This document shows positions 33,555 through 43,862 of a stretch of 64,000 nucleotides of DNA, one piece after another. The translations under genes were made by a program, and so were the position numbers. The notes under the pieces were generated by a model. The model worked only from the letters and a program-made list of their open reading frames with translations. It was not told the origin of the DNA and ran no database searches. The stretch comes from Crocodylus rhombifer (Eukaryota > Chordata > Crocodylia > Crocodylidae). Location of the stretch: the NCBI GenBank assembly GCA_038503035.1, contig JAVSML010001078.1, positions 131,972 through 195,971 of the forward strand. The letters are read 5' to 3'. Numbering within the stretch: the stretch's first letter is position 1; each line of letters begins with the position of its first letter.

Positions 33555-33665
33555 AGGAAAGCCTTGGCTGGGATGATGTAGTTGGGGCGGGCCCTGCTTG
33601 GAGCAGGGGGTTGGACTAGCTGTGACCTCCTGAGGCCCCTTCAACCCTCATTTTCTATGATCTAT
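33555..33665 (+). mobile_element. Older CR1, 3' end (continues from 32,498)
   Basis: AAAGCCTTGGCTGGGATGATG, GGTTGGACTAGCTGTGACC and an end at TTTTCTATGATC. The left flank ends GAAGACCTGGCTAAA, exactly the sequence expected upstream of AAAGCCTTGG in intact copies, so the two parts were once contiguous. Confidence 0.85.
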
Positions 33666-35447
33666 GGCTTTAATTTTGACCTGATCAGAATTTGGCCAGG
33701 GTGCAGGTCTTGCTATTCGTACTCTAGCCAAAGGACTTCCTAACTATTAATTGCAGAGGACTGTTGTTCAGGGAGCTGGATACATATATGGAAGGGCTTC
33801 AGTCTAAATAGACAAGCCAGATAAAGAGCAGGAGAGGGGAATAGCAGCTCGCACATCCTCTCAAAATCACACGGCGGGGTCAGTGGTTGTCGTGGCTAAC
33901 CATAAAAACACAAATTGACATTGCTGTCAATGCAAACACGTGCCTCTTCAGGAAGTGAAGGTGCACGTGTGTCTTACCAGCTCTTCTCTCTCGTTTGGAG
34001 AGAGCCCAGCCCTAACGAAAGGCCATCCCACAGGTCAGGGGATGACGCCGCAACGTGGCTGTTCTGCGCGGGAGGTAACTCCGGTAGGTTTGTTGCATTG
34101 AATGCATGCTGTTGATTCATTTTAATCCTTCAAACACAATTACCGCTCACAACAAGACATGGTTCTGACAGCTGCAGAGATAAAATCTCTCCATTTATCC
34201 TCAGAGCAAGCGATCTAGCCCTTGAGACGATAGATGTCTCTCTGCGTGGCTGTGAATGCACGACCACCTTCGTCCAGGGAGAATCTTACACCACTGGGAA
34301 GTGCTCTGACTCTACGGGGCATGCACCTAGACAGGGTTTATCCTCTCCGGCTCATCCAGTCCTTGGTTTTGAATGAAACCGTGAGCAAAATGTTCCCTCC
34401 GTACTGTTCGCAAGACAGGCTTCTACACCCAGGAACAAAAACGAGGTTATCGAGCAACAATGATAGTAATGGTTTTAGGAGAAAACAAAAGCAGCTATTT
34501 CCCTGCTCTCATTCCAGAGCAATGCACCTGGGTGGAAACTAGGTTGGGGTGTACATAGCTCATGCCCTTTTCTTCTCGTGATAAGAATATGTCACTCCCA
34601 GATCGTGGGACTGAAAATCTCCTCTCCCACATCCTCCATGCGGCCCACCTCCTCCTCTGTGTCAGCGGAAAGCCTCTGTATTTATCTTCCTTTTTTTTTT
34701 TAGTGGGTTGCAAAGGACAATGCTTAGCTCTCTTGGGTGACTCTTTTTATCTGTACAAGGGCAGGACCCTGGAGGGTGTGAGCCTGGAAGTCACTTCCCA
34801 GCCGTTTCATTAATCAAGCAGAAGAGTCACCTAGGAGCTCACATGTTTAATTGAGATATGTTTTACAGCTTTTTTTCCCAAGAGGGAGAGGTGCATTTGG
34901 ATGGGAGATAAAGCCCATGGGATGATGATATTTGTTTGGTTTGGCTTCAGCGGGTCTTTGGCAGTTTGGAGAGCAGCTTGTGTGTGTGAACGAGCATGTG
35001 TGTCTGAGTGTGTGCATGTGTTCGTGCCCAAATTCTGTCGTCCCAGCTAGATTGCATTGTATCATGCATCTGTACAGGCCAATGTGTGCCCTTGATGTTT
35101 TTCACGGGATCTTGGGAACCGTTATCTCCCACTGCAAGAAGAGACTCATTAATGCGATTGCACTAATGGAGGTCATCATCACACCCCTGGCCTATGGAGT
35201 ACAATCAGGCATAAGAGTGAGCTCGGTGTTGGGTACTGAGCCCTCTCTGAAGTTGTCAGTGTCAAAAGGCTTTGAGGAAGAAGAAGAGAAGGAAAAGGTG
35301 GTTTCCAACACAGTAGAAAAGAGATATTGTTAATATGAAGATTTGCAAAGAGGAAATGGAGAGTAGGATCCCGGTAGGCTGAGATTTTCAAAGCTGCCTA
35401 CAACGGGGCCCAGTCTTTTTAGCCAGGTGTGCCCCCACTTTTCTCAA
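33666..35447. other. No gene recognised
   Basis: T run at 34,690-34,701; TG-rich tract at 34,979-35,022. The 133-codon plus frame 34,932-35,333 is partly the TG tract (Cys/Val-rich) and ends in a Glu/Lys-rich part; no domain was recognised. Confidence 0.4.
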
Positions 35448-35704
35448 GGAGGAATGGGCTCAAGCTGCAGCAAGGGATGTTGAGGTTGGATATTAGGAAC
35501 AACTGTTTCATGAGGAGGGTGGTGAAGCACTGAGACGAGTTACCCAGAGAGGCGGTGCACTCTCCATCCTTGGAGGTTTTGAAGACCCGGGTAGACAAGG
35601 CCTTGGCTGGGATGATGTAGCTGGGGCTGGTCCTGCTTGAAGCAGGGGAATGGACTAGTTGTCACCTCCTAAGGTCCCTTCCAACCCTCAATTTCTATGA
35701 TTTT
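35448..35704 (+). mobile_element. CR1 LINE 3' region
   Basis: GGAATGGGCTCAAGCTGCAG through AGCACTGAGACGAGTTACCC to CCCTTCCAACCCTCAATTTC and TATGATTTTA. It is directly abutted by the purine-rich repeat copy 2. Confidence 0.88.
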
Positions 35705-35909
35705 AAGTGCCACTCGGATCCCCTTCCCTTGCCTGATGTGCTGCTCTGCTTTCTGCTCCCAGGCCTGTGCTCTCAGCCTGATCTGGGGATTTGCTTTCTG
35801 TTTCCTTCCCTGGCCCCCTCCCCAATCTGCTGCTTGCTCTCTGTTCCCTGCTCTATCGTCCCCACTCTGTGATCTGCCCGGTGCCACACAGAGAGGTTGG
35901 CAAACCCTG
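35705..35909 (-). mobile_element. Purine-rich hAT-like repeat (copy 2, inverted)
   Basis: The minus strand starts CAGGGTTTGCCAACCTCTC and runs through a purine-rich interior to GGGAAGGGGATCCGAGTGG, where it meets the CR1 end. The distal ~30 bases seen in copy 1 are missing, so the CR1 may have inserted into it or replaced its end. Confidence 0.5.
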
Positions 35910-36304
35910 GTCTAAGGGACTTTGTCACCCAGCTCTAAGGGATTGCAATAGAAGACGAGTGTCCAAACCCCTAGATCAGTCAGGAAGTTAACCCACCAGT
36001 CTTAAAAGGCCACGAAGAGAGGGTAGGAAATAAGTGAAGATGTCGGTGAGGATGAGCTGTGTCCCAGACATTAAAGGGGCATCACGGGTTTGAATTCAAT
36101 TAGGAAGGAAGTCAGAGCAGGGGACTCGGCAGGGCGGGTGGCAGCGAGAGGAAGGGAAGGCAGCGGTGGCAGATGCAGGTCGGATGGAGCGGAGGCAGCA
36201 GGGAGTGAAGCAAGGGAAAAGGCACCGTGGTGGGGGCGGTGGGAGAGCAAGAAGCCGAGGGGCTGAATGAGCTGCCGCAGGGATGCAGCAGTAACCTGTT
36301 GACA
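35910..36304. other. No gene recognised; GC/purine-rich part
   Basis: The 36,115-36,280 segment is rich in GGCAG/GGAGG motifs. No known repeat was seen. Confidence 0.4.
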
Positions 36305-36490
36305 CAGGAATCAGCAATGTGCCCTTGTTGCCCAGAAGGCTACTGGCATCTTGGGCTGCGTTGGGAGGAGCATTGCAGCAGATCGAGGGCAGTGATTCCC
36401 CTCTGTTCAGCACCGGGGAGGCCACATCTGGAGTCCTGTGTCCAGCTGTGGGCCCCCCGCTACAGAAAGGATGCGGACACATTGGAGAGT
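36305..36490 (+). mobile_element. CR1 LINE fragment, post-RT region
   Basis: Encodes blocks like [20 protein letters not shown] and [12 protein letters not shown] as at 18,778-19,145, then ends at GACACATTGGAGAG without a terminus. Confidence 0.75.
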
Positions 36491-37435
36491 GAAGACATTG
36501 TCCTCACTCCTCCCCCCGGAGATTTAATTTACATTTGCTTTGCTGCAATTTCAGCTCCCTGACCCCATGCCCACGTGCTGGACTATGCCCATCTACGCCT
36601 CTGTCCCACAGGTCTCTGACACAAGCCCTGCCCGATGCATTACCCACAGGTTTTCTCTTCTGAACAGCAGTGGGCAGTTGGAGACCGCTGCCGACCAGGA
36701 ATGAATAACCAGGAGTTTGGAGAGCCTCAGGCAAACTCAGTTGTGTCCAAGAAAATATACAACCAGTGTGCCTCCCTTGAGCAAAAGACTCATCCTGTTA
36801 GCACTGCATCTCCTGGGTCCTCCGCACATCTGTTCTCACCCTGAGCAGCCTCCCAGGTGGAAGACAACAGCCAATCGGTTGAAGTCCAAACGGTTAATGG
36901 AAAGAGTTTTTACTGCCTTTATTAACGGGAGAAGGAGGCTTTGATATAAGACAATATCCACTGGATGATGCAATTCATTTATTTTGGCTGGCCGGAGCTC
37001 TGGCCTGGGTCTGTGTGTTATTAGAGGGTGGTGCAATGGCTGTTCTTCCCACTGCTTTCAGGCCCTAGGGTCAGGTTTTGCTCCACCAATAACATGACTC
37101 ATCCCTCTGTAAAACAATTCCTCCAGTGATACCAAAGTGACCGCAACATCAGTCAGCTTCCAACCACCCGAATCCAGAAATGACAGCTACCTCCCCTAGC
37201 ATCCTCTGCAGAGCTGCTCGCACACTCACTGCCTCACCGCAGAGCCAAAGGCAGCAGGGAACATGTTGGTTTTCACAGCATATCGTGGAGGAGGAACACT
37301 GTCTTGGACTTGCTGGCCTTCAGGCCACCAGTGGCTAAAGGGCAAAGGAGGATGCTCTTTCTGCTGGAACTTTCTTCATGCAAATTTGGGATTTTGGTCT
37401 TAATTATGCACATTCTGGGCTTAATTTGGGAGGGT
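36491..37435. other. No gene recognised
   Basis: Unassigned single-copy-looking sequence between a CR1 fragment and a tandem repeat; the longest frame is 76 codons (36,504-36,734, minus). Confidence 0.4.
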
Positions 37436-37482
37436 GAGACGCTTTATGAGACGCATTATGAGACACTATATGAGACACTTTA
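37436..37482 (+). repeat. 12 bp tandem repeat, four units
   Basis: GAGACGCTTTAT, GAGACGCATTAT, GAGACACTATAT and GAGACACTTTA in series. It sits at the left end of the MITE-like copy and may be an expansion of its subterminal GACACTTTAA. Confidence 0.7.
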
Positions 37483-37843
37483 AGGCACCTTAGCTTAAAT
37501 TTAACGGCCATTAGGGCACACATCTACACATGTGAACCCTTGATGTGCTTTAAAGAATGGTGATTTGGGGCTTTTTGGGCCTAACTTTGATACGTGAAAA
37601 TGCAGGTATCAGATTTAGGTGTGAATCGTTAAAGTGCATTAATGCACGTGTAGATGCATTAAAGCACATTCACGCTGTGTGTGCGGACTGACATGGGACT
37701 AACTTTACTCCCAAGTCAGTCCACACACAGTGTTACTGCGCTTTAATGTCTGCACAGGTAGAGGCCAGCCTAAAACCACTTAATGCTTATTAAGCTAATG
37801 CGCATTAAATTTAGGCCTACTTAAATGCATGTGTAGACATGCC
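37461..37843. mobile_element. MITE-like element, long subtype
   Basis: Collinear with 9,252-9,635: GTAGATGCATTAAAGCACATT, GGACTGACATGGGACTAAC against CCCAAGTCAGTCC, and the right end GTGTAGACATGCC. The central palindrome is eroded here (TTTGATACGTGAAAATGCAG). The left end is blurred by the 12 bp tandem repeat. Confidence 0.7.
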
Positions 37844-38063
37844 TGAGAGTATGGAGGTGGGGAAGAACCTGATTCATCCAGAATTCCTCCCTTGGGCTAG
37901 GAACAGGTGGTTCATTGGTCTTTGGACCAGTTGTGCCTGTGTTTGTTCCAGAGTAGAAATATCCCAGGATTAGCATGTATGCACATCACCTTTCTAGTCC
38001 AGGTTTACTGAGTGGCTAAATGCACTGTTACTGATCCCATGGTGCAAAGCCAAAATAACCATT

Positions 38064-38214
38064 CAGACATACTTTGGGATGTCCCAGGATAAACCATTAG
38101 CACTATCCCCTAGACATTTTTAGGAGTTGTCCTGGGACACCAAGCACAGATGTCTGTAGAGCTGCACTTTGTCTTGAGATAAAATGGTTTATTCTGGGAT
38201 GAATGTGATGTCTG
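38064..38214. repeat. Imperfect foldback
   Basis: CAGACAT...GGATAAACCATT at 38,064-38,098 pairs with AATGGTTTATTCTGGGAT...ATGTCTG at 38,183-38,214. An inner pair GTCCCAGGAT / GTCCTGGGAC lies within. It could be a degraded MITE. Confidence 0.45.
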
Positions 38215-39399
38215 TTTGTAACTGTGCTGCCCCATTAGAGGTGATCCTTGGTCATAGGGGAAGAGTCCAACTTGTAGTTCCTTCATCCCCTGGTCTTTCG
38301 CCTCTGATCTGCAGGGCAGCCACTTGGTCAAAGACCATGGTGGGATTATTTGATAGGGTTTGTGTCACAGGAAAACTACTTATAATCATTTATATGTGAT
38401 CTGCACCTTTCAGGAGGGAGAGATATCGTGGACATTGAGTGGACCTGAAGAAAGAGGTTCGGGCTCTGGTTTGAGGTGTCACTGTGGGGTCAGGAATGAT
38501 GATTTTTGTTTTTTCCTACAACTTTGCCCACCTGCTGTATCACTGGGGGCTAAGACAACCTGAGGGTTTATTGCAACAGGGTTTCATCTGTCCTTGATTC
38601 ATTTCCCCGCTATGCCCGGTAAAGCCATGCAGTGAAGTTAATGAGTGCATCCCCTATGCATGTATTTCCTATCTGTCCGTACTAATAGATGCTAAGCTGG
38701 GGAGCAGGTTTGGTGCTGACTATAATGGCTGCAGTCGTATCTTGGGGGCCAGAGTGCACTGCCATCATGAAAGACTTCCCTCCTCTGCCTCCTTTACTGC
38801 AATCAGCAGCTGAGGGTGTGCACCTATGGGCAAAACTTCCCTTGAGGTCAGAGCTGTTTGGAGCGTACTAGGACCCTGTGTACATTACGAAGGCTGTTCC
38901 CATTTCTCTGGAGGAAGAAGACAGGATGTCAGACGGACTGGCGTAATGGTGTTATCTGGACTGGCATCTGATTGTTCCTCAACACTGCTTCCCAGGGTTG
39001 AACTGGGTGTGGGCCTGGTTTGCAATAGGGAGCAAAAGAGCTTTGCTTTATGAACTGTCTTGGGATAGGGAAATGTTTCAGGAGACTTCTCAACTGTGGC
39101 CATTTTTAGGCATTGCTGCATGATATCAGCCATTGCAGAGTACCTCTTGTTCTTGCATCCAGCTATGTACAGATTACAGGTCTGGAAACCTTCAAGATGC
39201 ACATCCAAGCCAATTCCATCCTCTGCGGGGTTTTCCAGGTCCCTGTGACCCTGGCATGTGAAAATTTGGTGAAACACCAGTTCCTTTTTCAGGACTCATC
39301 GTACTTCTGTTACCTTCAAGTACTTAGGGAACTGGCTGAAGCAGTCAGAGCTGTTCCTTATTAGCTCTGGGAACTTGATCCATTTTCGAAAGGGCAGAG
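38215..39399. other. No gene recognised
   Basis: A 130-codon minus frame (38,885-39,277) has no domain that I know. Confidence 0.4.
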
Positions 39400-40806
39400 A
39401 GAGGGCAAACATGGTGGCTACCTTTTAAAAGGAGGACCTGAGGAATCACAGAGCAATCCCCAAAAGCTACTGGAACAAAGCACCTGGAAGGTGATGGTGA
39501 TGGCATCTGTTCATCAGCAAGTGATGGTGGATATTGCAGCTATTCTACTGAAGGCAACCTGGTAACAAATCTGCCTGGAAGGTAGCAAATCAGGGAGCAA
39601 ATAAGGACCAACGTGGATTTGTCAAGAGCAAATTATGTCAAACCAACCTCCTTTCCTTCTGGGACAGGATAACAGGCCTTGTTAATAGCGGAGAAATAGT
39701 CAATGTGGTACATTATGACACTAGAACCTCATCTGCCAGCATCGCACCTGACCCTTTTATGCACAAGTTATAGAAACATCTGTAAAGTGAGTGCACACCT
39801 GGATGGAAAATCATACTCAAATAGTGCTTAATGGCTCACTTATAATGTATATGAATGTAACAGTCGGGGTCCTGTAGTACTCTGCCCAGGGTCCAATATT
39901 TTTCAATAGTTTCATTAATGATTTGGAAGGTAGACTAAAGAGTGCACTCATTACTTGTGCAGATAAAAGCAAGCAAGGAGGGGGCGTAAGTATGGTGGAG
40001 AACAGGATCTGAATTCAGATTGCTCTTGAAAAAGTGAAGAAAGGGTCTGAAACAAGTTGCAGTTCAGTGAGGACTAATGCAAAGGACAACACTGAGGTAG
40101 GAACAGTCAAAATAGGAATCAACCGTCCCAAAGAAAAGGATCGGGGTTCATAGCATATTACCAACAGAACATGAATCAGGAATACCATATACATGGCAAA
40201 AGGGGCAAACTGATGGAGCATGAATCAGGAATACCATATACATGCCAAAAAGGCAAGCTTCATGGTGGGGTGTATACCGAGGAGCATTGTATGCAAGACA
40301 CATGAGGTAATGCTACTCAGTGATGGTACGGCCTCAGATGGAAAACTGCGTCCAGTTTTTGGCACCGCACTTTAAGAAAGATGTGGACTGATTGAATAGA
40401 GTCCAGAGGAGAGCAACAAAAATTATCAGAGGTCTAGAAAATCTGAACCACGAGGAGAGATGGAAAGAGCAGGATTTGTTTAGTCTAGGGAAAAAGAAGA
40501 CTGATGGGAGACATAACAACAGTTTTCAAATATGGAAAAGCTTTCTGCAAAGAGGAAGGTAATAAATTGTTCGCTATCTCCAGTGGGGATAAGGCAAGAA
40601 GCAATAGGTGAGCTAGGGTAGACATTGGAAAATTACTTCTAATTGCAAGGACAGGTCAGCGCTGGAATCGATCACCGAGGGAGGTTGAGGGATCTCCATC
40701 ATCTCTTAGTTTTGAAAGGCGGGTTAGGCAAATCTGCCAGAAATGGTTTCAGTAGAGTTGAGCCTGCTTCGACATGGACAGGATGATCTCATGAGGTGTT
40801 TTCCAG
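39400..40806 (+). mobile_element. Old, heavily mutated CR1-clade LINE
   Basis: Plus-strand remnants in several frames: QHGFVKSKLCQTNLLSFWD (about 39,610-39,665; N-terminal RT), then FFNSFINDLEGRLKSALI followed by CADKSK (about 39,898-39,975), where the FADD box has become CADK and both active-site acidic residues are not kept. Later come post-RT blocks (FKYGKAFCKEEGNK). The end is GATGATCTCATGAGGTGTTT. The subfamily differs from all others here and is clearly older. Confidence 0.8.
40168..40266 (+). repeat. 49 bp tandem duplication
   Basis: CATGAATCAGGAATACCATA recurs at a distance of 49 bases (ATGAATCAGG at 40,171 and 40,220), with few differences. It lies inside the old CR1. Confidence 0.8.
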
Positions 40807-41492
40807 GGCTCCGGTTTCATTTCCCTGCAGACCGAGCCGAAGGCCGGTGAAAATCAGATCGCACTTATGCCATAATGCAAGTCAGGGGGTGACGGCTGTA
40901 TCTGATCTGGGTGCACGATGGAGGAGTACGTGTGAATCCCACTGCAGCGGGGCGCGAACGCCCAGGTCTTCTGCGCCGAACGGTAAGCTTGCACTAGATA
41001 CACAGGCTGTTTTGTGCTTTGTCTGCCCTGGCTCAGGACTGGAGCCAGAGGAAAAACGTGATCTCTCACCCAAAATGCTTCCTGGTAATTAATATTTGTG
41101 AGAGTAACTGCAGTCTCACGAAGGGTTGTGTCTTGTATTCATCACCTCTTATGTCCATGTCGCCTTCCTGGCAGCTTTGTCCCCATCTGCAGCAAAATCT
41201 CTGCCAGGATTTGGAACAAGGCTCAGAGTTGCCTAGGATCGTAGACAGCATCTGTGCCAGTGTGTGCTAATCCTGTTCCTCTGAGCACTGGTATTTATCT
41301 TGTAGAATTATATGTCAGCTGCAAGCAGAATGAAACCTTGAATTTTCAAACCGCTTAGTCAGGACTTTCCAAGGGAGAATCATCTGTACGGATGATTTCA
41401 CAGAGCCAGTATGTTACTACAGGCGTTGGGATAAATAGCCCCGAAAAGTCCACTTCCAGCTCTGCAGTTCTGCTGTGCAAGGGGCAGTCTGG
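40807..41492. other. No gene recognised
   Basis: Unassigned sequence between the old CR1 and repeat F2; the longest frame is 98 codons (40,796-41,092, plus). Confidence 0.4.
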
Positions 41493-41575
41493 GGCGGCCC
41501 GCTGGGTTAGTCTGAAGTCGGTCAGGAGGCAGGATCTTAGCTATGAATCTTTGCGGACTAACTAAATAAGCAAGA
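41493..41575 (+). repeat. Repeat F2, 5' part (interrupted)
   Basis: GGGTTAGTCTGAAGTCGGTC, then AGGAGGCAGGATCTT and GGACTAACTAAATAAGC. The next module of F2, the TTCACTTCATCAGA block, appears only at 41,958 beyond a CR1 end and a MITE. Confidence 0.55.
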
Positions 41576-41587
41576 CGTAGTCTTATG

Positions 41588-41683
41588 TAGAGTTTGGATC
41601 ATGGTTTGTAGGGGATGGTTTGGAGAGGGATGATCTTATCTCAGGCAGGATGGAGGTCCCTTCCAGCCCTACTTCTCTATGAT
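41588..41683 (+). mobile_element. CR1 LINE 3' end inside repeat F2
   Basis: GGGATGGTTTGGAGAGGGAT, CTCAGGCAGG, GGAGGTCCCTTCCAGCCC and an end TTCTCTATGAT. Same subfamily as 1,615. The usual GTTGGACTAGATG block is partly deleted. Confidence 0.75.
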
Positions 41684-41688
41684 AGACA

Positions 41689-41954
41689 GGGCACATCGAC
41701 ACGTCGCCGTATGGCGACATTGTTACGGCACCGTGCTTTAGTACTTCCAAAAGGAAGTATTAAAACAGCGCAGTAACCACCCTTACTACGCCACGTGCAC
41801 CACGCACGGTTAGATTTCACCATTACATCACAGTAACAGTGCAACGTAGCTGCCAAACACGTGTCAACCCACACGCTTACCATCTCGCCGTAGCACACCG
41901 TATGGTGACATAGCACGTCGCTACATCACTATAGGGCAATGTGAGGATGTGCCC
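41689..41954. mobile_element. MITE-like element, short subtype with CpG-rich interior
   Basis: Left end GGGCACATCGACAC and inverse of right end GGGCACATCCTCAC. Five bases after a CR1 terminus. The interior is unusual for the family in its many ACG/CGT steps (CACGTCGCCGTATGGCGAC), which may mean a younger copy whose CpGs have not decayed. Confidence 0.65.
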
Positions 41955-41957
41955 ATA

Positions 41958-42060
41958 TTGCACAACTGAGGTTCACTTCATCAGACCCTGTGAAAGGATG
42001 AGCAGAACGCAGATAAAAGAGGGAGAGAGAAATTAAAATGCAGAAGACAAGGGAGAGAGA
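41958..42060 (+). repeat. Repeat F2, 3' part
   Basis: CAACTGAGGTTCACTTCATCAGAC matches the CAGCCTGCTTCATCTGAT module of 13,926-14,055. It is followed by a purine-rich tail with AGGGAGAGAGAAAT twice. Confidence 0.5.
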
Positions 42061-42082
42061 AATAGGGGGGAGAAGACATGTA

Positions 42083-42335
42083 GAAACATAGAAAATCAGG
42101 GTTGAAGGGATGTCAGGGGGTCACGTCTAGTCCAACCCCTGCTCCCAGCAGGACCAACCCCAACTGCATCATCCCAGCCGAGTCTTTGTCCACCCGGGTC
42201 TTCAACACCTCCAAAGATGGAGATGCCACCACCTCTCTGGGTAACCTGGTCCAGTGCTTCACCACCCTCCCAGTGAGAGTTGCTTTCCTAATATCCAACC
42301 TCAACTTCTCTTGCTGCAGCTGGAGCCCTCAACCC
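42083..42335 (-). mobile_element. CR1 LINE 3' end, head-to-head with next copy
   Basis: Terminus GAAACATAGAAAATCAGGG up to the complement of CTCCAGCTGCAGCAAGAGAAG. It overlaps in content with the plus-strand copy that starts 8 bp further, so this is two copies in inverted order rather than one element with an inverted 5' end. Confidence 0.85.
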
Positions 42336-42342
42336 TTCAGAC

Positions 42343-42620
42343 TGGTGAGGGGAGGCTGAGGGAAATGGGCTGATTGAGTCTGCAGAAGAGAAGACTGAGG
42401 GGGATTTGATAGCAGCCTTCAGCTCCCTGCAGGGGGGCTGCAAAGAGGCTGGAGCTGGGCTGGTCTCAGTGGGGGCAGATGACAGGACAAGGAGCAATGG
42501 GCTCAAGCTGCAGCATGGGAGGTTGAGGTTGAATATTAGGGAAAAAAATCTCACTAGGAGTATGGTGAAGTCCTGGAACGCGTTACCGAGGAAGGTGGTA
42601 GCATCTCCATCCAACAGGAG
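42343..42620 (+). mobile_element. Older CR1, first part (continues at 43,248)
   Basis: GAGGCTGAGGGAAATGGGCT, CTTCAGCTCCCTGCAGGGGG, GACAAGGAGCAATGGGCTC, then AAGGTGGTAGCATCTCCATC, where it is interrupted. Confidence 0.88.
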
Positions 42621-43247
42621 GAAAAGAAATGGAAGTGTGGGGCTATTGCTCAACAACTCAGGAAAGCTGGTTACTGGCACCCAGGAGGAAGCTGAACTCC
42701 TGAATGACTACTTTGCCTCGGTCTTTCACCAGACCAAGGGGAAAACCCCGCCAGGTAGAGTAGAGGATGAGCATGGTAGGAATAATTGCCTCCCTTACAT
42801 TGCTGTAGGATTAGTGTATGACCAGTCAATAAAATTAGATGTGTACAAGTCAGCGGGACGGGATGATCTGCATCTGACAGTGCTGAAGCAGCTGGCCAAA
42901 GTCATTGCACAACCCCTGGCAAAACTCTTATACAACTTGTGGCCTTCTGGAGGACACCTTGAGGGACATCCGAGGAGAAAACCAGGAGGAATGGCCACGA
43001 ACTCCTGGAAGATCGATTCGGGTTCAACATTAAGAAGAACTTCTTGATGGTCAGGGTGTCCAGACTATGGAATAAGCTCCCTCCAGACGTGGTGCAATCA
43101 CCTACCATGGAAATCTTCAAGAAGAGATTGGACAGTCACCTTGCTGGGCTCACCTGACCCCCCAGTTATCTTTCCTGCTGGGTGCAGGGGGCTGGACCCG
43201 ATGATCTTCCAAGGTCCTTTCTGGCCTTACAATCAATGAATCTTTGA
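42621..43247 (+). mobile_element. CR1 of another subfamily inserted in the older CR1, RT core deleted
   Basis: Encodes the linker/RT N-terminus (LLNNSGKLVTGTQEEAELLN, DYFASVFHQTKG, YKSAGRDDLHLTVLKQLAK, IAQPLAKLLYNLW). At about 42,960 it jumps to the post-RT block (GHELLEDRFGFNIKKNFL in shifted frame) and a 3' end with GGGGCTGGACCCGATGATC. The RT catalytic region is missing. Flanks suggest a short target duplication (ATCC). Confidence 0.8.
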
Positions 43248-43390
43248 ATCCTTGGAAGTATTTAAGACCTGGCTAGACAAAGCCTTGGCTGGGATGATGT
43301 AGTTGGAGACGGTCCTGCTTTGACCAGGGGGCTGGACTAGATGTAACCTCCCAAGGTCCCTCCCACCCAACCCTCATGATTTACATTCTC
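43248..43390 (+). mobile_element. Older CR1, 3' end (continues from 42,620)
   Basis: CTTGGAAGTATTTAAGACCT, GCTAGACAAAGCCTTGGCTG and the terminus CCCACCCAACCCTCATGATT. The block CATCTCCATCC|TTGGAAG is contiguous in intact copies. Confidence 0.88.
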
Positions 43391-43862
43391 TACCAGGCAG
43401 TGCACCACAATGGGAAAATGTGGTTTAACATCGAAGTGCAATGGTTGAGGTCATTTCAACACATGGAAACAAAATGTTTTGATTTCAGTCATGTCAAAAT
43501 GGCTCATTTCACTTCGAACTGTTGAAGCAAGATGCTTTGCCACCCCCAGAGCGATTTTTTTCCAAAACTTCCATTCTGTAAAAAATTCTGAAATTTCAAC
43601 CTTTTGCTCCAGCATGGGGTGACAAAATGTGTTGAAATATCAAACTTTGCAATAGGATGGACATTTTGCATTTTGCTCACCTCCAGTTGGAAGGTCTGAG
43701 CTACAGAGCTCATGCACTGCATTCAAGATAAGATTTTTATAGACACTTATAGGTTTTCAGTTCCCAGATCCCAGTGAAATTCAGTGAGAAATGGTTGTTT
43801 GAAACTTCTGTTTAAATATTCAATTTCCTTCTCAAATTGAATCGAATACTTTGATAGGGAGT
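43391..43862. other. AT-rich, no gene recognised
   Basis: Many TTTCA/TGAAA steps (43,440-43,660), possibly a decayed repeat rich in both complements. No frame of note. Confidence 0.4.

Noticed and set aside
34932..35333. 133-codon plus-strand frame with Cys-rich and Glu-rich parts
   Set aside because: The Cys/Val-rich part is a translated TG tract and the rest has no family resemblance.
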